Shown here: one piece after another, positions 10,567-19,051 of the stretch
Layout: the number at the start of each line of letters is the position of its first letter
How positions within the stretch are numbered: the first letter of the stretch is position 1
Position numbers and translations under genes: made by a program
Notes under the pieces: model-generated
Database searches by the model: none
Seen by the model: only the letters and a program-made list of their open reading frames with translations
Told to the model about the DNA's origin: nothing
NCBI RefSeq assembly: GCF_022179345.1
Contig: NZ_BPQR01000045.1
Span: 1 to 64,000, forward strand
DNA from: Methylobacterium jeotgali
Lineage (GTDB): Bacteria > Pseudomonadota > Alphaproteobacteria > Rhizobiales > Beijerinckiaceae
DNA length: 64,000 nt
Reading direction: 5' to 3'

Positions 10567-11709
10567 TCAGGCCGCGACGCGGTTCCGGCCGAGGGTCTTG
10601 GCCCGGTAGAGCGAGGCGTCGGCCCGCGCGATCACGCCCGCGAGCCCGGTCTCGCCGGGCTCGACCATCGCCAGCCCGAGGCTGAGCGTCCAGGGTGGGG
10701 CGGCCGGCTCCGGCCCGCTCGGATGCCGCAGGGCGTCGGCGACGGCGAGCGCCGCCTCCCGCGTGGTGCGGCCGAGGAGGATGACGAACTCGTCGCCGCC
10801 GAGCCGCGCCAGGACGTCGCCGTCGCGGGGCAGGAGCGCGGTCGCGCGGGCGGCGAGCGCCGCCAGCACCGCGTCGCCCGCCGCGTGGCCGTGGCCGTCG
10901 TTGATCCCCTTGAAGTGGTCGACGTCGAGCACGACCACCGCCGTGCCGGGACGCATCATGCCGGCGGCGCGGGCCTCGAGCCCCGCCCGGTTCCAGGCGC
11001 CGGTGAGCGGATCGCGCAGGGCGCCCTCGCGCAGCATCGCCTGGGCCCGCTCGCCGGGCATGGCGAGGAGCCCGAGGTTCAGGACCACGAGCAGGATCTG
11101 GTCGGAGAGCATCGCGACGAGGGCCGTCGCGTTCACCGCGCCGGGCAGGCCGGAGAGCAGCGGCAGCGCCAGCGCCGCAAGATAGCCCGGCACGTAGGCG
11201 AACATCGACAGCCCGACGAGGCGCCGGCCCTTGACCGCGGCGGGCAGCCGGCCGGCTCGGGTGCGCAGGAGCGAGCAGCCGGTGAGGATCACGACGGCGA
11301 TGAGGGCCAGGGTGCCGCCGATGCGCGCCGCCTGCCGGTCCTCCGCGATCAGGCCGGCGTCCGTCGCCAGCGCCGGCAGGGCGTAGGCGAGGAAGCTCAG
11401 GGCGATCGGCACGAGCATCCAGGCGGCGAAGGGCGGGCGCCCGTCGAAGCGTCGCACGCCGGAGAGCGTGACCATGTTCGAGAGCGCCAGCGCGGCATGC
11501 AGGAGGCCGCCGACGACGACGGGCGGGGCGTCGGCGTAGCGGCCGAACACGACGAGCGCGGCGGCGTAGATCGCCATGCTCAGCGCCCAGTGCAGGAAGT
11601 ACTCCTCCTCCCGGCGGCCCCGCCAGAGGGCGAGGAACACGCCGAGATAGGCACTGGCCGCGAGGAGGCTGCACAGGCGTACGGTGCCGATGTCCGGCAG
11701 ATCGGCCAT
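10567..11709 (-). CDS. Membrane-bound diguanylate cyclase
   Basis: Makes c-di-GMP from two GTP. The 380-aa protein has about six hydrophobic segments in residues 8-216, probably a small-molecule or membrane-state sensor, then a GGDEF domain from about 225 to the end with the active motif GGDEF at 304-308. An inhibitory I-site is present: RDGD (295-298) exactly five residues before GGDEF. There is no EAL domain. It is monocistronic, with a convergent neighbour at its 3' end. It differs from the 826-aa protein at 5517-7997 in being membrane-bound and product-inhibited. Confidence 0.92.
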   Translation of the reverse strand: MADLPDIGTVRLCSLLAASAYLGVFLALWRGRREEEYFLHWALSMAIYAAALVVFGRYADAPPVVVGGLLHAALALSNMVTLSGVRRFDGRPPFAAWMLVPIALSFLAYALPALATDAGLIAEDRQAARIGGTLALIAVVILTGCSLLRTRAGRLPAAVKGRRLVGLSMFAYVPGYLAALALPLLSGLPGAVNATALVAMLSDQILLVVLNLGLLAMPGERAQAMLREGALRDPLTGAWNRAGLEARAAGMMRPGTAVVVLDVDHFKGINDGHGHAAGDAVLAALAARATALLPRDGDVLARLGGDEFVILLGRTTREAALAVADALRHPSGPEPAAPPWTLSLGLAMVEPGETGLAGVIARADASLYRAKTLGRNRVAA

Positions 11710-11876
11710 GGCCTCGATTCGCTCCTGGAAGGGACCTTCGCGGACAAGGCTACGGCCGCGGGGTTAAGGGACCGGTAACCGCCGGTTCGCCGACCCGCGC
11801 CCTCCGGCGCGCAAAAATCGGCACCGGGGCGGTGCACAATCGCCGTCTCGCACGTTGGGAGCACGACGGACACCCG

Positions 11877-11887
11877 CCCCCCCCCCC
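11877..11887. repeat. Run of 11 cytosines
   Basis: An uninterrupted C11 tract lies 31 bases upstream of the CsbD/DUF883-like start and is followed after GCTT by GGGGG (11892-11896), with which part of it can pair. Long homopolymers are rare in the rest of this window. It could slip in replication and alter the 5' UTR, or be shortened by sequencing error. Confidence 0.8.
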
Positions 11888-11918
11888 GCTTGGGGGCGTC
11901 CCGCACAAGGAGACGGAC

Positions 11919-12263
11919 ATGGTTGATACGGATCGCATCGCCGGCACCGCCCGCGAGCTCGGCGGCAAGGCCCAGGCGGCTGCGGGCGACATCGTCGGCT
12001 CGACCCGCGAATCGGTCGAGGGCCGCTTCCGGGAGGCGCACGGGCGCGCCCAGGACGCCTACGGGCAGGCCAAGGACACCCTGCGCGACGTCGCCGACGA
12101 GGTCAGCGACTATGCCGGCGAGGCCTACGAGCGCGGCGGCTCCTATGTCCGCGACGGAAGCCGGGCGGTCTCGGCCCGCGTCGAGGAGAACCCGCTGGTG
12201 GCCCTCCTCATCGCCGGTGCCGTCGGCTACGGCCTCGCCCTGCTCCTGCATGGGCGCCGCTGA
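11919..12263 (+). CDS. CsbD/DUF883-like stress protein with C-terminal anchor
   Basis: 114 residues. The first 85 or so are a polar, Ala/Glu/Arg-rich amphipathic helix region beginning MVDTDRIAGTARELGG, like CsbD and ElaB/YqjD (DUF883) proteins. A hydrophobic segment follows at about 91-110 (PLVALLIAGAVGYGLALLL), then a short basic tail. Such proteins are typically abundant in stationary phase or stress and may tether to the inner membrane. AAGGAGA lies about 8 bases before the ATG, which rules out the longer frame from 11832. It resembles the product at 53441-53857 in layout. Confidence 0.8.
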   Translation: MVDTDRIAGTARELGGKAQAAAGDIVGSTRESVEGRFREAHGRAQDAYGQAKDTLRDVADEVSDYAGEAYERGGSYVRDGSRAVSARVEENPLVALLIAGAVGYGLALLLHGRR

Positions 12264-12285
12264 GCCCCCCTCCCCGTGACCGGGC

Positions 12286-12307
12286 GGACCGCGCTACTGC
12301 GCGGTCC
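12286..12307 (-). terminator. Hairpin across the bdhA stop
   Basis: A 9-bp inverted repeat (12286-12294 with 12299-12307, loop TACT) straddles the bdhA stop codon and lies between convergent genes. It could end transcription from either side. There is no T-run. Confidence 0.45.
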
Positions 12308-13079
12308 AGCCCCCGTCCATGGAGATGTTGGTGCCGGTGATCTGGCTCGCCGCATCCGAGCACAGGAACACTGCGAGCGCCGCCACCTGATCGACCGTCA
12401 CGAACTCCTTCGTGGGCTGCGCGTGCAGCAGCACGTCGTTGATGACCTGCTCCCGCGTCAGGCCGCGCGCCTTCATCGTGTCGGGGATCTGGCCTTCGAC
12501 GAGCGGCGTCCAGACGTAGCCCGGCGAGATGCAGTTCACGGTGATGCCGTGGGTCGCGACCTCGAGGGCCGCCGTCTTCGTGAGCCCGACGATGCCGTGC
12601 TTGGCCGCCACGTAGGCCGACTTGAACGGCGAGGCCACGAGCGAGTGCGCCGAGGCCGTGCTGATCACCCGTCCCCAGCCCCGCGCCTTCATGCCCGGCA
12701 GCGCCGCGTGCAGCGCGTGGAAGGCCGAGGACAGGTTGATCGCGATGATCTGCTCCCACTTCTCCGGCGGGAACTCCTCGATCGGCGAGACGAACTGGAT
12801 GCCGGCGTTGTTGACGAGCACGTCGACCGCGCCGAACGTCTCCTCGGCGAGCCCGATCATGCCCGCGATCTCGGCAGGCTTCGACATGTCGGCGGCGGAG
12901 TGGATCGCCCTCACGCCGTAGTCGCCCTCGATGCCGTCGCGCTCGCGCTCGATGTCCTCGGGCTTGCCGAAGCCGTTGATGACGACGTTGGCGCCCTCCG
13001 CCGCGAAGGCGCGGGCGATGGCGAGCCCGATCCCGCTGGTCGATCCGGTGACGACGGCGGTCTTGTCCTTGAGGATCAT
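12294..13079 (-). CDS. bdhA: 3-hydroxybutyrate dehydrogenase
   Basis: Interconverts D-3-hydroxybutyrate and acetoacetate with NAD, the entry step for breaking down polyhydroxybutyrate. The 261-aa protein is a classical short-chain dehydrogenase: TGSTSGIG (11-18), NNAG (90-93), and the catalytic S143, Y156 and K160 (YVAAK). The family-specific STASAHSLVASPFKSAY stretch separates it from general SDRs. ATG at 13079 follows AGGAG. The gene sits 26 bases behind adc and in line with the patatin-like gene, giving a probable patatin-adc-bdhA transcript for C4 storage metabolism. Confidence 0.93.
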   Translation of the reverse strand: MILKDKTAVVTGSTSGIGLAIARAFAAEGANVVINGFGKPEDIERERDGIEGDYGVRAIHSAADMSKPAEIAGMIGLAEETFGAVDVLVNNAGIQFVSPIEEFPPEKWEQIIAINLSSAFHALHAALPGMKARGWGRVISTASAHSLVASPFKSAYVAAKHGIVGLTKTAALEVATHGITVNCISPGYVWTPLVEGQIPDTMKARGLTREQVINDVLLHAQPTKEFVTVDQVAALAVFLCSDAASQITGTNISMDGGWTAQ

Positions 13080-13105
13080 GCTGGTCTCCTGAGCGGAACG
13101 GGGGG

Positions 13106-13849
13106 TCAGGCGAGGTAGTCGTGCAGCACCCGGCCGAAGGGCAGGGTGAAGTCGACGATCATATGCCGGCCGCCGACGATGCGTCTCACCGGAAGGTCGG
13201 CGACCCGGCAGTTGACGTGGGGGATGAGGTCGAGCCGCGCCTCCCCGTCCCAGGCGCCGTGAACGGTGATGTCCTCGAGCCGGTAGCCGACGAGCTGCGC
13301 CACCTTGGGCGAGCCGTCGACGTCGGGCAGGAGCTTCAGGTTGACGTTGAGCTTGCCCAGGCCCTCCTTCACCTTGGGCAGGTCGCCGTTCAGGCTCTTG
13401 TGCTTGTAGGTCATGGTGCCCATCGCGACCCGCTCCTCGTCGTAGAGGAGCGTGCCGGTGAGAGTATCCTTGCGCAGGTCGAGGCGCGGCTGGCCCCACT
13501 TCTTCGGGAAGCCCCAGATCTCGCGGCCGGCGGTGATCGGCGGCTCGTCGTCGAGATACATCTGGATCGAGAAGTTGCAGGGCTCGCCGTCGTAGAAGGC
13601 GTAGGCCCCCGAGCCGCTCTCCTGGTAGTCGCCGAAGCCCGAGGAGTCGGGCATCTTCATCCACTCGTAGAAGACGAGGTTCTCAGGGTGCGGCTCCAGC
13701 GGCTCGGGCAGCGCCCGGCGCAGGGCCTCGGCATCGGTCTCGTAGGTGACGATCAGGTACTCCCGGTGGACGAACCGGTAGGGCCCGCGCGGGTAGCTCG
13801 GGCTGAAGGCGGGCATCGAGGGCATCGAGAGGATGTCGTCGCGGGTCAT
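13106..13849 (-). CDS. adc: Acetoacetate decarboxylase
   Basis: Decarboxylates acetoacetate to acetone and CO2 by Schiff-base chemistry. The 247-aa protein matches the family in length. It carries the lysine pair K116-K117 in EIWGFPKKWG, the first being the expected Schiff-base lysine with its pKa lowered by the second, and a conserved stretch near residue 62 (YEWMKMPDSSGFGDY). It is directly upstream of bdhA, so acetoacetate made by BdhA is the natural substrate. Some family members act on other acetoacetate-like acids, but the operon favours true Adc. Confidence 0.92.
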   Translation of the reverse strand: MTRDDILSMPSMPAFSPSYPRGPYRFVHREYLIVTYETDAEALRRALPEPLEPHPENLVFYEWMKMPDSSGFGDYQESGSGAYAFYDGEPCNFSIQMYLDDEPPITAGREIWGFPKKWGQPRLDLRKDTLTGTLLYDEERVAMGTMTYKHKSLNGDLPKVKEGLGKLNVNLKLLPDVDGSPKVAQLVGYRLEDITVHGAWDGEARLDLIPHVNCRVADLPVRRIVGGRHMIVDFTLPFGRVLHDYLA

Positions 13850-13916
13850 GTCCGATAGGTCTCCGCTGTCGGCCCGGAGGGCCGGGGCGGCCCGCGGGCG
13901 GCGTCTCGGGAAAGGG

Positions 13917-15158
13917 TCAGTCGCGGGCGTCGCGGGTGAGGTCGAAGACGGCGACGCCCGCCTCGTTGTGGGCCCGCTCCCGCCAGGCGGGGTGGCGCAG
14001 GGAGCGCACGACGTCGTTGCGGCCCGCCTGCCAGTGCTCGAGCATGGTGGCGCGGGAGAACTCGTAGTCCTTCGAGTTCCCCTCGTAGGGCTTGCGCCGG
14101 TAGATGAGCTGCATCAGCGTGATGAAGTTGGCGTGGCTGATCCGGCGCAGGAAGCCGACATCCTCGTCCGCGAGCATCTCCGCGGGCAGCTTCTCGATGA
14201 GCCTGCGCACGGCGCGGCGGGCCTTGCGCATCTCGACGTTCTTGTCGGTGTTGAGGCGGGTCCGGCTCGAGTAGCGGATGTCCTTCTCGCGCTCGGCCGC
14301 CTCGGTGAGGGTGCGCGGCACCGGCCCATGGGCGGCGAAGAGATCCACCTGGAAGATCACGAGGTCGCGCTGGCGCTCGGTGTCGAGCACGTAGTCGAGG
14401 GGCGTGTTCGAGACGAGGCCGCCGTCCCAGTAGAGCTCGCCGTCGATCTCCACCGGCGGGAAGCCCGGCGGCAGGGCGCCCGAGGCCATGACGTGCTCGG
14501 GGCCGATCCGCTCGTGGCGGTTGTCGAAATAGACGAAGTTGCCCGAGCGCAGGTTCACCGCGCCGATGCTCAGGCGGGTCTCGCCCCCGTTGATCCGGTC
14601 GAAGTCGACGAATCGCTCCAGCGTGCCCTTCAGCGCGCCGGTGTCGTAGAGGCTCAGGGCCTGCGGTGCGCCGGGCGGGTAGAGGAAGGCCGGCGGCATC
14701 CGCGGGGCGAAGAAGCCCGGCACGCCGACGCTCGCCACCCAGCCGGCCGCGACCTCGTTGAAGGTGGCCCGCGCCTGCTCGCCGGGGAAGGCGGGCATCG
14801 CCGTGAACCCGGAGGAGACCAGCTCCCAGAAGCCGCGCAGCCGCTCGATCCGGCGCTCGGGCGGGTTGCCGGCGACGATGGCGGCGTTGATCGCCCCGAT
14901 CGAGATGCCCGCGATCCAGTCGACCTCGATGCGGCTCTCCGCGAGCGCCTCGAAGATGCCCGCCTGATAGGAGCCGAGGGCTCCGCCTCCCTGAAGCACG
15001 AGCACGGAGGTTTCCCCCGAGGGATAGAGCTTCGAGTTCAAGGTCTCGCGAATCCTCAGGATGCCCCGTGGACGACCTAGATCGGGGCCCGTGGCGGCCC
15101 GATGACAGGCACGGGCCGTGCCGCGCTCCGGCGGCCGAGCTCCCGTGCCGGTTGACAC
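13917..15158 (-). CDS. Patatin-like hydrolase next to adc-bdhA
   Basis: Ser-Asp dyad lipid or polyester hydrolase. In the 413-aa frame the oxyanion loop is GGGALGS (57-63), nucleophile S86 in GISIG (84-88) and the catalytic Asp D245 in DGG. The C-terminal third is an Arg-rich domain typical of the bacterial DUF3734-type patatins. The start is uncertain: GTG at 15158 adds about 40 residues without family character, while TTG at 15041 (peptide starting NSKLYPSGE) fits homologues better though its ribosome site is weak. The neighbourhood suggests a role in polyhydroxybutyrate or membrane lipid turnover; this is inference. Confidence 0.85.
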   Translation of the reverse strand: MSTGTGARPPERGTARACHRAATGPDLGRPRGILRIRETLNSKLYPSGETSVLVLQGGGALGSYQAGIFEALAESRIEVDWIAGISIGAINAAIVAGNPPERRIERLRGFWELVSSGFTAMPAFPGEQARATFNEVAAGWVASVGVPGFFAPRMPPAFLYPPGAPQALSLYDTGALKGTLERFVDFDRINGGETRLSIGAVNLRSGNFVYFDNRHERIGPEHVMASGALPPGFPPVEIDGELYWDGGLVSNTPLDYVLDTERQRDLVIFQVDLFAAHGPVPRTLTEAAEREKDIRYSSRTRLNTDKNVEMRKARRAVRRLIEKLPAEMLADEDVGFLRRISHANFITLMQLIYRRKPYEGNSKDYEFSRATMLEHWQAGRNDVVRSLRHPAWRERAHNEAGVAVFDLTRDARD

Positions 15159-15234
15159 CCGGGCCCGCCTGCTTCCACACCACGCCCCCGCGGAGGCTCC
15201 GGCGCCGGACCCGCGCTAGAGGACCGACCCCCGA

Positions 15235-16197
15235 ATGACGGCGATGCGCTCCTATCTCGACTTCGAGAAGCCCGTGGCCGAGCTCGAGGCGAAGGTCGAG
15301 GAGCTTAAGGCCATGGGCGCCAAGAACGGCGCCGTCTCGATCAGCGAGGAGGTCGGCCGGCTGGAGGCCAAGGCCGCCCAGGCGCTCGCCGAGATCTATG
15401 CCGGCCTCACGCCCTGGCAGAAGACGCAGGTCGCCCGCCACCCGCAGCGCCCGCACTTCGTGGACTATTGCGCTGGGCTCATCGAGGAGTTCACGCCGCT
15501 GGCCGGCGACCGATCCTTCGGCGAGGACGAGGCTATCGTTGGCGGCTTCGGGCGCTTCCGGGGCCGGCCGGTCTGCGTGCTCGGCCAGGAGAAGGGCGCG
15601 ACGACCGAGGCCCGCCTGCGGCACAATTTCGGGATGGCCCGGCCCGAGGGCTACCGCAAGGCGGTGCGCCTGATGGAGCTTGCCGACCGTTTCGGCCTGC
15701 CGGTTCTGGCCTTCGTCGACACCGCCGGCGCCTATCCCGGCATCGAGGCCGAGGAGCGGGGCCAGGCGGAGGCGATCGCCCGCTCCACCGAGGCCTGCCT
15801 CGCTCTCGGCGTGCCGAACGTGGCGCTCGTCATCGGCGAGGGCGGCTCGGGCGGGGCCATCGCCATCGCCACCGCCAACAAGGTGCTGATGATGGAGCAT
15901 TCCATCTACAGCGTGATCTCGCCGGAGGGCGCTGCCTCGATCCTGTGGCGCGACCAGGGCCGGGCGCACGACGCCGCCACCGCCATGAAGCTGACGGCCC
16001 AGGACCTCGTGAAGCTCGGCATCGTCGACGGCGTCGTGCCCGAGGCGACGGGCGGCGCGCACCGGGACAAGGCGGCGGCGATCGCGGCCGCCGGCAGCGC
16101 CATCGCCGGAGCGCTCGCCGAGTTCCAGGGGCTTCCCGCCGCGGAGATCCGCGACCGCCGGGCGGCGAAGTTCCTCGAGATCGGGCGCCGCCTCTGA
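15235..16197 (+). CDS. accA: Acetyl-CoA carboxylase carboxyltransferase alpha subunit
   Basis: With AccD transfers carboxyl from biotin to acetyl-CoA to form malonyl-CoA, the first step of fatty-acid synthesis. The 320-aa product matches AccA throughout: the N-terminal helix region SYLDFEKPVAELEAKVEEL, the carboxyltransferase core with DTAGAYPGIEAEERGQ (about 162-177), and the GEGGSGGAIAI oxyanion stretch near 202-212. A second ATG at 15244 is equally possible as the start. accD is not in the window, as is usual. Confidence 0.97.
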   Translation: MTAMRSYLDFEKPVAELEAKVEELKAMGAKNGAVSISEEVGRLEAKAAQALAEIYAGLTPWQKTQVARHPQRPHFVDYCAGLIEEFTPLAGDRSFGEDEAIVGGFGRFRGRPVCVLGQEKGATTEARLRHNFGMARPEGYRKAVRLMELADRFGLPVLAFVDTAGAYPGIEAEERGQAEAIARSTEACLALGVPNVALVIGEGGSGGAIAIATANKVLMMEHSIYSVISPEGAASILWRDQGRAHDAATAMKLTAQDLVKLGIVDGVVPEATGGAHRDKAAAIAAAGSAIAGALAEFQGLPAAEIRDRRAAKFLEIGRRL

Positions 16198-16235
16198 GCA
16201 CGCCCGGCCCCGAGGGCCCGCCCGTGGGTCTGCTC

Positions 16236-16928
16236 ATGGGCCTGCGCCGGGCGCTTCTCGGCGGGCGTCCCCCGCGGGAGCCCGGCCCCGTCAACCACGT
16301 CTCGCTCGGCTGCCACTGCCACATGGCGCAGGTGCTCAAGACGCAGGGACTGCGCGGCTGGTCCGGCCCCTTCGACTGGATCTTCTCGACGCCGGGCATG
16401 GTCCGCGACTGCCTCGCCGACGACTTCGCCTCGCTCCTCGACAGGTCGGAGCTCGAGAGCGTGCCGCTCGCCGAGCGGCCGGGCCCCGAGATCGGCCGCT
16501 GCCGGCACCGCACCTACCGGGTGCGCCACGACCTGCCGGCGGTGTTCAACCACCACGATCCGGCCACCAGCGAGGCCGACTACCGCTTCCTCGCCGAGGG
16601 CGTGCGGCGCTTCCGGACGGCGCTGACGCTGCCGGGCGCCCGCAATCACTTCTGGATGATGACGGCGCTCGGCACGCCCCCCGAGGTCGTGACCGAGATC
16701 GGGGACCTGCTGGCGCGCTCGGGGCCGGCGAGCCGACTGACCTTCATCCAGGTTCGCCCCGGCCACGCCGCTTTACGCGCGGCGGAGGGGCCGGCGCTGC
16801 GCCCGTGGGTGCGCTGGATCGACCTCGAGACGCCCTCGGAGTCCATCGGCCTGCGCTTCTCGGACCCCGCCGCCGACGCCTTCCTGGCCCGGCTGGTGGC
16901 GGAGGAGGCCGCGATCGCGTCTCGGTGA
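16236..16928 (+). CDS. DUF1796-type putative cysteine peptidase
   Basis: A 230-aa protein with the DUF1796 pattern: a SLGCHCHMAQ start of the core (about residues 21-30), whose cysteine is thought to be the nucleophile, then GPFDWIFSTPG (about 45-55), a family hallmark. Further His residues (RYRVRH, FNHHD) and RNHFWMM follow. Members are assigned to the papain-like fold by profile searches and the substrate is unknown. It begins 38 bases after accA on the same strand and may be co-transcribed. A GTG at 16224 is an alternative start. Confidence 0.72.
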   Translation: MGLRRALLGGRPPREPGPVNHVSLGCHCHMAQVLKTQGLRGWSGPFDWIFSTPGMVRDCLADDFASLLDRSELESVPLAERPGPEIGRCRHRTYRVRHDLPAVFNHHDPATSEADYRFLAEGVRRFRTALTLPGARNHFWMMTALGTPPEVVTEIGDLLARSGPASRLTFIQVRPGHAALRAAEGPALRPWVRWIDLETPSESIGLRFSDPAADAFLARLVAEEAAIASR

Positions 16929-17114
16929 ATCGGGCGAAGGCAGGGCGGTGCGGCACGCACGCCACGCCCACGACCAAAATTCACAGCCGGCCAAAGGCTG
17001 GCCCGAGCGATCGTTGCGGTAAGAGCGGGGTAAGTTTAACGACGCTACAGGGTTGGGGAGTGGCGCCCGCAAGGACGAGAACGTCCAGGGCGCGGATCGA
17101 GGACCTGAGTCCCC

Positions 17115-18593
17115 ATGGCTGTGCGTCCGCTCGCGGCGGCGAGCCTCCTCGCGCTCGCGCTCACACTCGGTGCCTGTCAGGACGGCACCTTCGGCGGCGG
17201 CGGCTCGACCCGCCACCTCACGCCGATTCCGGCCAAGACCCTGGCGCTCATGCAGGCCAAGGGCCTGTCCCAGGGCGATCCCATCCTGATCCGCGCCTAC
17301 AAGAAGGAGGCGGAGATGGAGGTGTGGAAGCGCGGCGGCAACGGCCAGTACGCGCTCCTGAAAACCTTCCCGATCTGCCGCTGGTCGGGCCAGCTCGGCC
17401 CCAAGAAGAAGGAGGGCGACCGCCAGGCGCCCGAGGGCTTCTACACGATCACGCCGGGCCAGATGAACCCGAACTCGTCCTACTACCTGTCCTTCGACAC
17501 CGGCTACCCGAACGCCTTCGACCGGGCGAACGGCCGCACCGGCAACTACCTCATGGTGCACGGCACCTGCTCGTCGTCGGGCTGCTTCGCGATGACCGAC
17601 GAGTCGATGGCGGAGATCTACGCCATCGCCCGCGAGGCCTTCGCCGGCGGGCAGCGCTCCTTCCAGTTCCAGTCCTATCCGTTCCGGATGACGGCGGCGA
17701 ACGTCGCCAAGTTCCGCAACGATCCGAACGCGCCGTTCTGGCGGAACCTCAAGGAGGGCTCGGACTACTTCGAGGCCCTGCGCGAGGAGCCCCGCGTGGG
17801 CCTGTGCGGCACGAAGTACGTGTTCGGCGGGGCCGACGCGGCGGCCGGCTCCTGCAGCCCGCGGGTCGAGCCGCTCGTCGCCGAGAAGCGCCAGCGCGAC
17901 GAGCAGGAGGTCGCGGAGCTGATCGCCAAGGGCACGGCGGCGACGCGGGTCGTCTACGACGACGGCGGCCAGAACCCGGTGTTCAGGGGACCGCCGGCCT
18001 CGGCGAGCGCCTTCGCGAGCCTCGGCACCCCGGCGGAGGAGCCCGCCTACTCGCAGAAGGACTACGCCCGCCACGCGCTCGGCGACGTCAGCCGTCCGGA
18101 GTCGCTGGCCGCCGGCCCCCGCGAGTTCGAGATCGATGGGAAGGGCAGGCCGGCGACGCTGATGGCCGATGCGGCTGCGCCGATCCCGACCAAGGCCGCC
18201 GCCGCCCGCAAGGGCGGGCACGAGGCGCCGAAGCCCGCCGCCGCGCCGGCGACGCTGATGGCCGCGAAGCCGATCCCCGACCCGAAGGAGACCTCCGCCC
18301 TTCCCACCGAGAGGCCTCGATCCGAGCGGATCGCGGTGGCCGACGCCGAGGGCGACCCCTCTGCCTACCAGAAGCTCCTCGGCCGCGTGTTCGGCAAGGA
18401 GGCGCCTGCCCCGGCGACGCCCGCCGCCGACACGGCGCTCGCCGCGGCCGCCGCGCCAGCGCCTGCTCCGGCGATGCGGAAACTCGCCGAGGCGAAGCCC
18501 GCGCATCACGCGGGCAAGGCCGCGGATGCCAAGACCGTGGCCGCCAAGGCCGGGGACAGGACGGTGGACACCAAGGCCGCGCCGAAGCCGTAG
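17115..18593 (+). CDS. L,D-transpeptidase-family lipoprotein
   Basis: A 492-aa envelope protein. The signal peptide ends in lipobox LGAC (C21). The YkuD-type catalytic domain of the YafK subgroup runs to about residue 235, with H149 in MVHG and the nucleophile C157 in SSSGCFAM. YafK-like enzymes cut or form bonds between peptidoglycan and lipoprotein or mDAP. The C-terminal 200 residues are low-complexity Ala/Pro/Lys, with a motif PATLMA occurring twice (near 351 and 378) and a lysine/alanine-rich end, probably a flexible wall-spanning arm. It is monocistronic, ending at a strong terminator. Confidence 0.85.
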   Translation: MAVRPLAAASLLALALTLGACQDGTFGGGGSTRHLTPIPAKTLALMQAKGLSQGDPILIRAYKKEAEMEVWKRGGNGQYALLKTFPICRWSGQLGPKKKEGDRQAPEGFYTITPGQMNPNSSYYLSFDTGYPNAFDRANGRTGNYLMVHGTCSSSGCFAMTDESMAEIYAIAREAFAGGQRSFQFQSYPFRMTAANVAKFRNDPNAPFWRNLKEGSDYFEALREEPRVGLCGTKYVFGGADAAAGSCSPRVEPLVAEKRQRDEQEVAELIAKGTAATRVVYDDGGQNPVFRGPPASASAFASLGTPAEEPAYSQKDYARHALGDVSRPESLAAGPREFEIDGKGRPATLMADAAAPIPTKAAAARKGGHEAPKPAAAPATLMAAKPIPDPKETSALPTERPRSERIAVADAEGDPSAYQKLLGRVFGKEAPAPATPAADTALAAAAAPAPAPAMRKLAEAKPAHHAGKAADAKTVAAKAGDRTVDTKAAPKP

Positions 18594-18613
18594 CGGCGTC
18601 AGGGCCGACACGA

Positions 18614-18638
18614 AAAAGGGGCCCCCAGGGCCCCTTTT
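18614..18638. terminator. Bidirectional intrinsic terminator
   Basis: A perfect 11-bp inverted repeat (AAAAGGGGCCC at 18614-18624, GGGCCCCTTTT at 18628-18638, loop CCA) lies between convergent genes ending at 18593 and 18664. The A and T runs flank the GC stem, so it serves as a Rho-independent terminator on both strands. Confidence 0.88.
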
Positions 18639-18663
18639 CCATGCGTGGATGCCGTCGCGGCGA

Positions 18664-18915
18664 TCACATGCGGTGCATGCGGCGGTGATGCATCATCCGC
18701 TTGTGGTGCATCATCCGGCGGTGATGCATGCGGCGCTGGTGCATCCGATGGTGATGCATGTGCCGGTGGCGGTGCATGTACTGCACGGTGTCGACGCCGG
18801 TCTCGGGAGCGGCGATGCCCGAGGGCACGGCCGGCGCCGCGGAGGCCTGGCCGGCGAGGCCGGCGACACCCAGGGTGGCGGCGAACAGCGCCGCGGCGAA
18901 GGTCAGTTTCCTCAC
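18664..18915 (-). CDS. Secreted His/Met/Arg-rich small protein
   Basis: 83 residues. A clean signal peptide (MRKLTFAAALFAATLGVAGL, cut probably after ASA near 27) leads to a mature chain whose last 37 residues are almost only His, Met and Arg, with repeats of the type RRMHHRRMMHH. Such a tail should bind soft or borderline metals such as Cu, Ni or Zn in the periplasm, and could equally bind polyanions. No known family was recognised. The start is GTG. The gene is alone, convergent with the L,D-transpeptidase gene and separated from it by a strong terminator. Confidence 0.75.
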   Translation of the reverse strand: MRKLTFAAALFAATLGVAGLAGQASAAPAVPSGIAAPETGVDTVQYMHRHRHMHHHRMHQRRMHHRRMMHHKRMMHHRRMHRM

Positions 18916-19051
18916 GTGTCGGGAACTCCCGTTCTCTGATTCCGCCCCCGGAGAGGCCCGGAATCTCCCGGCGTCTGCGGCCGGGGAAGGATGTCGCTCC
19001 CTTCACAGGGCGCGGCGGACCCGGACGGGTCCGCCGCCGATAACCTGCAAC

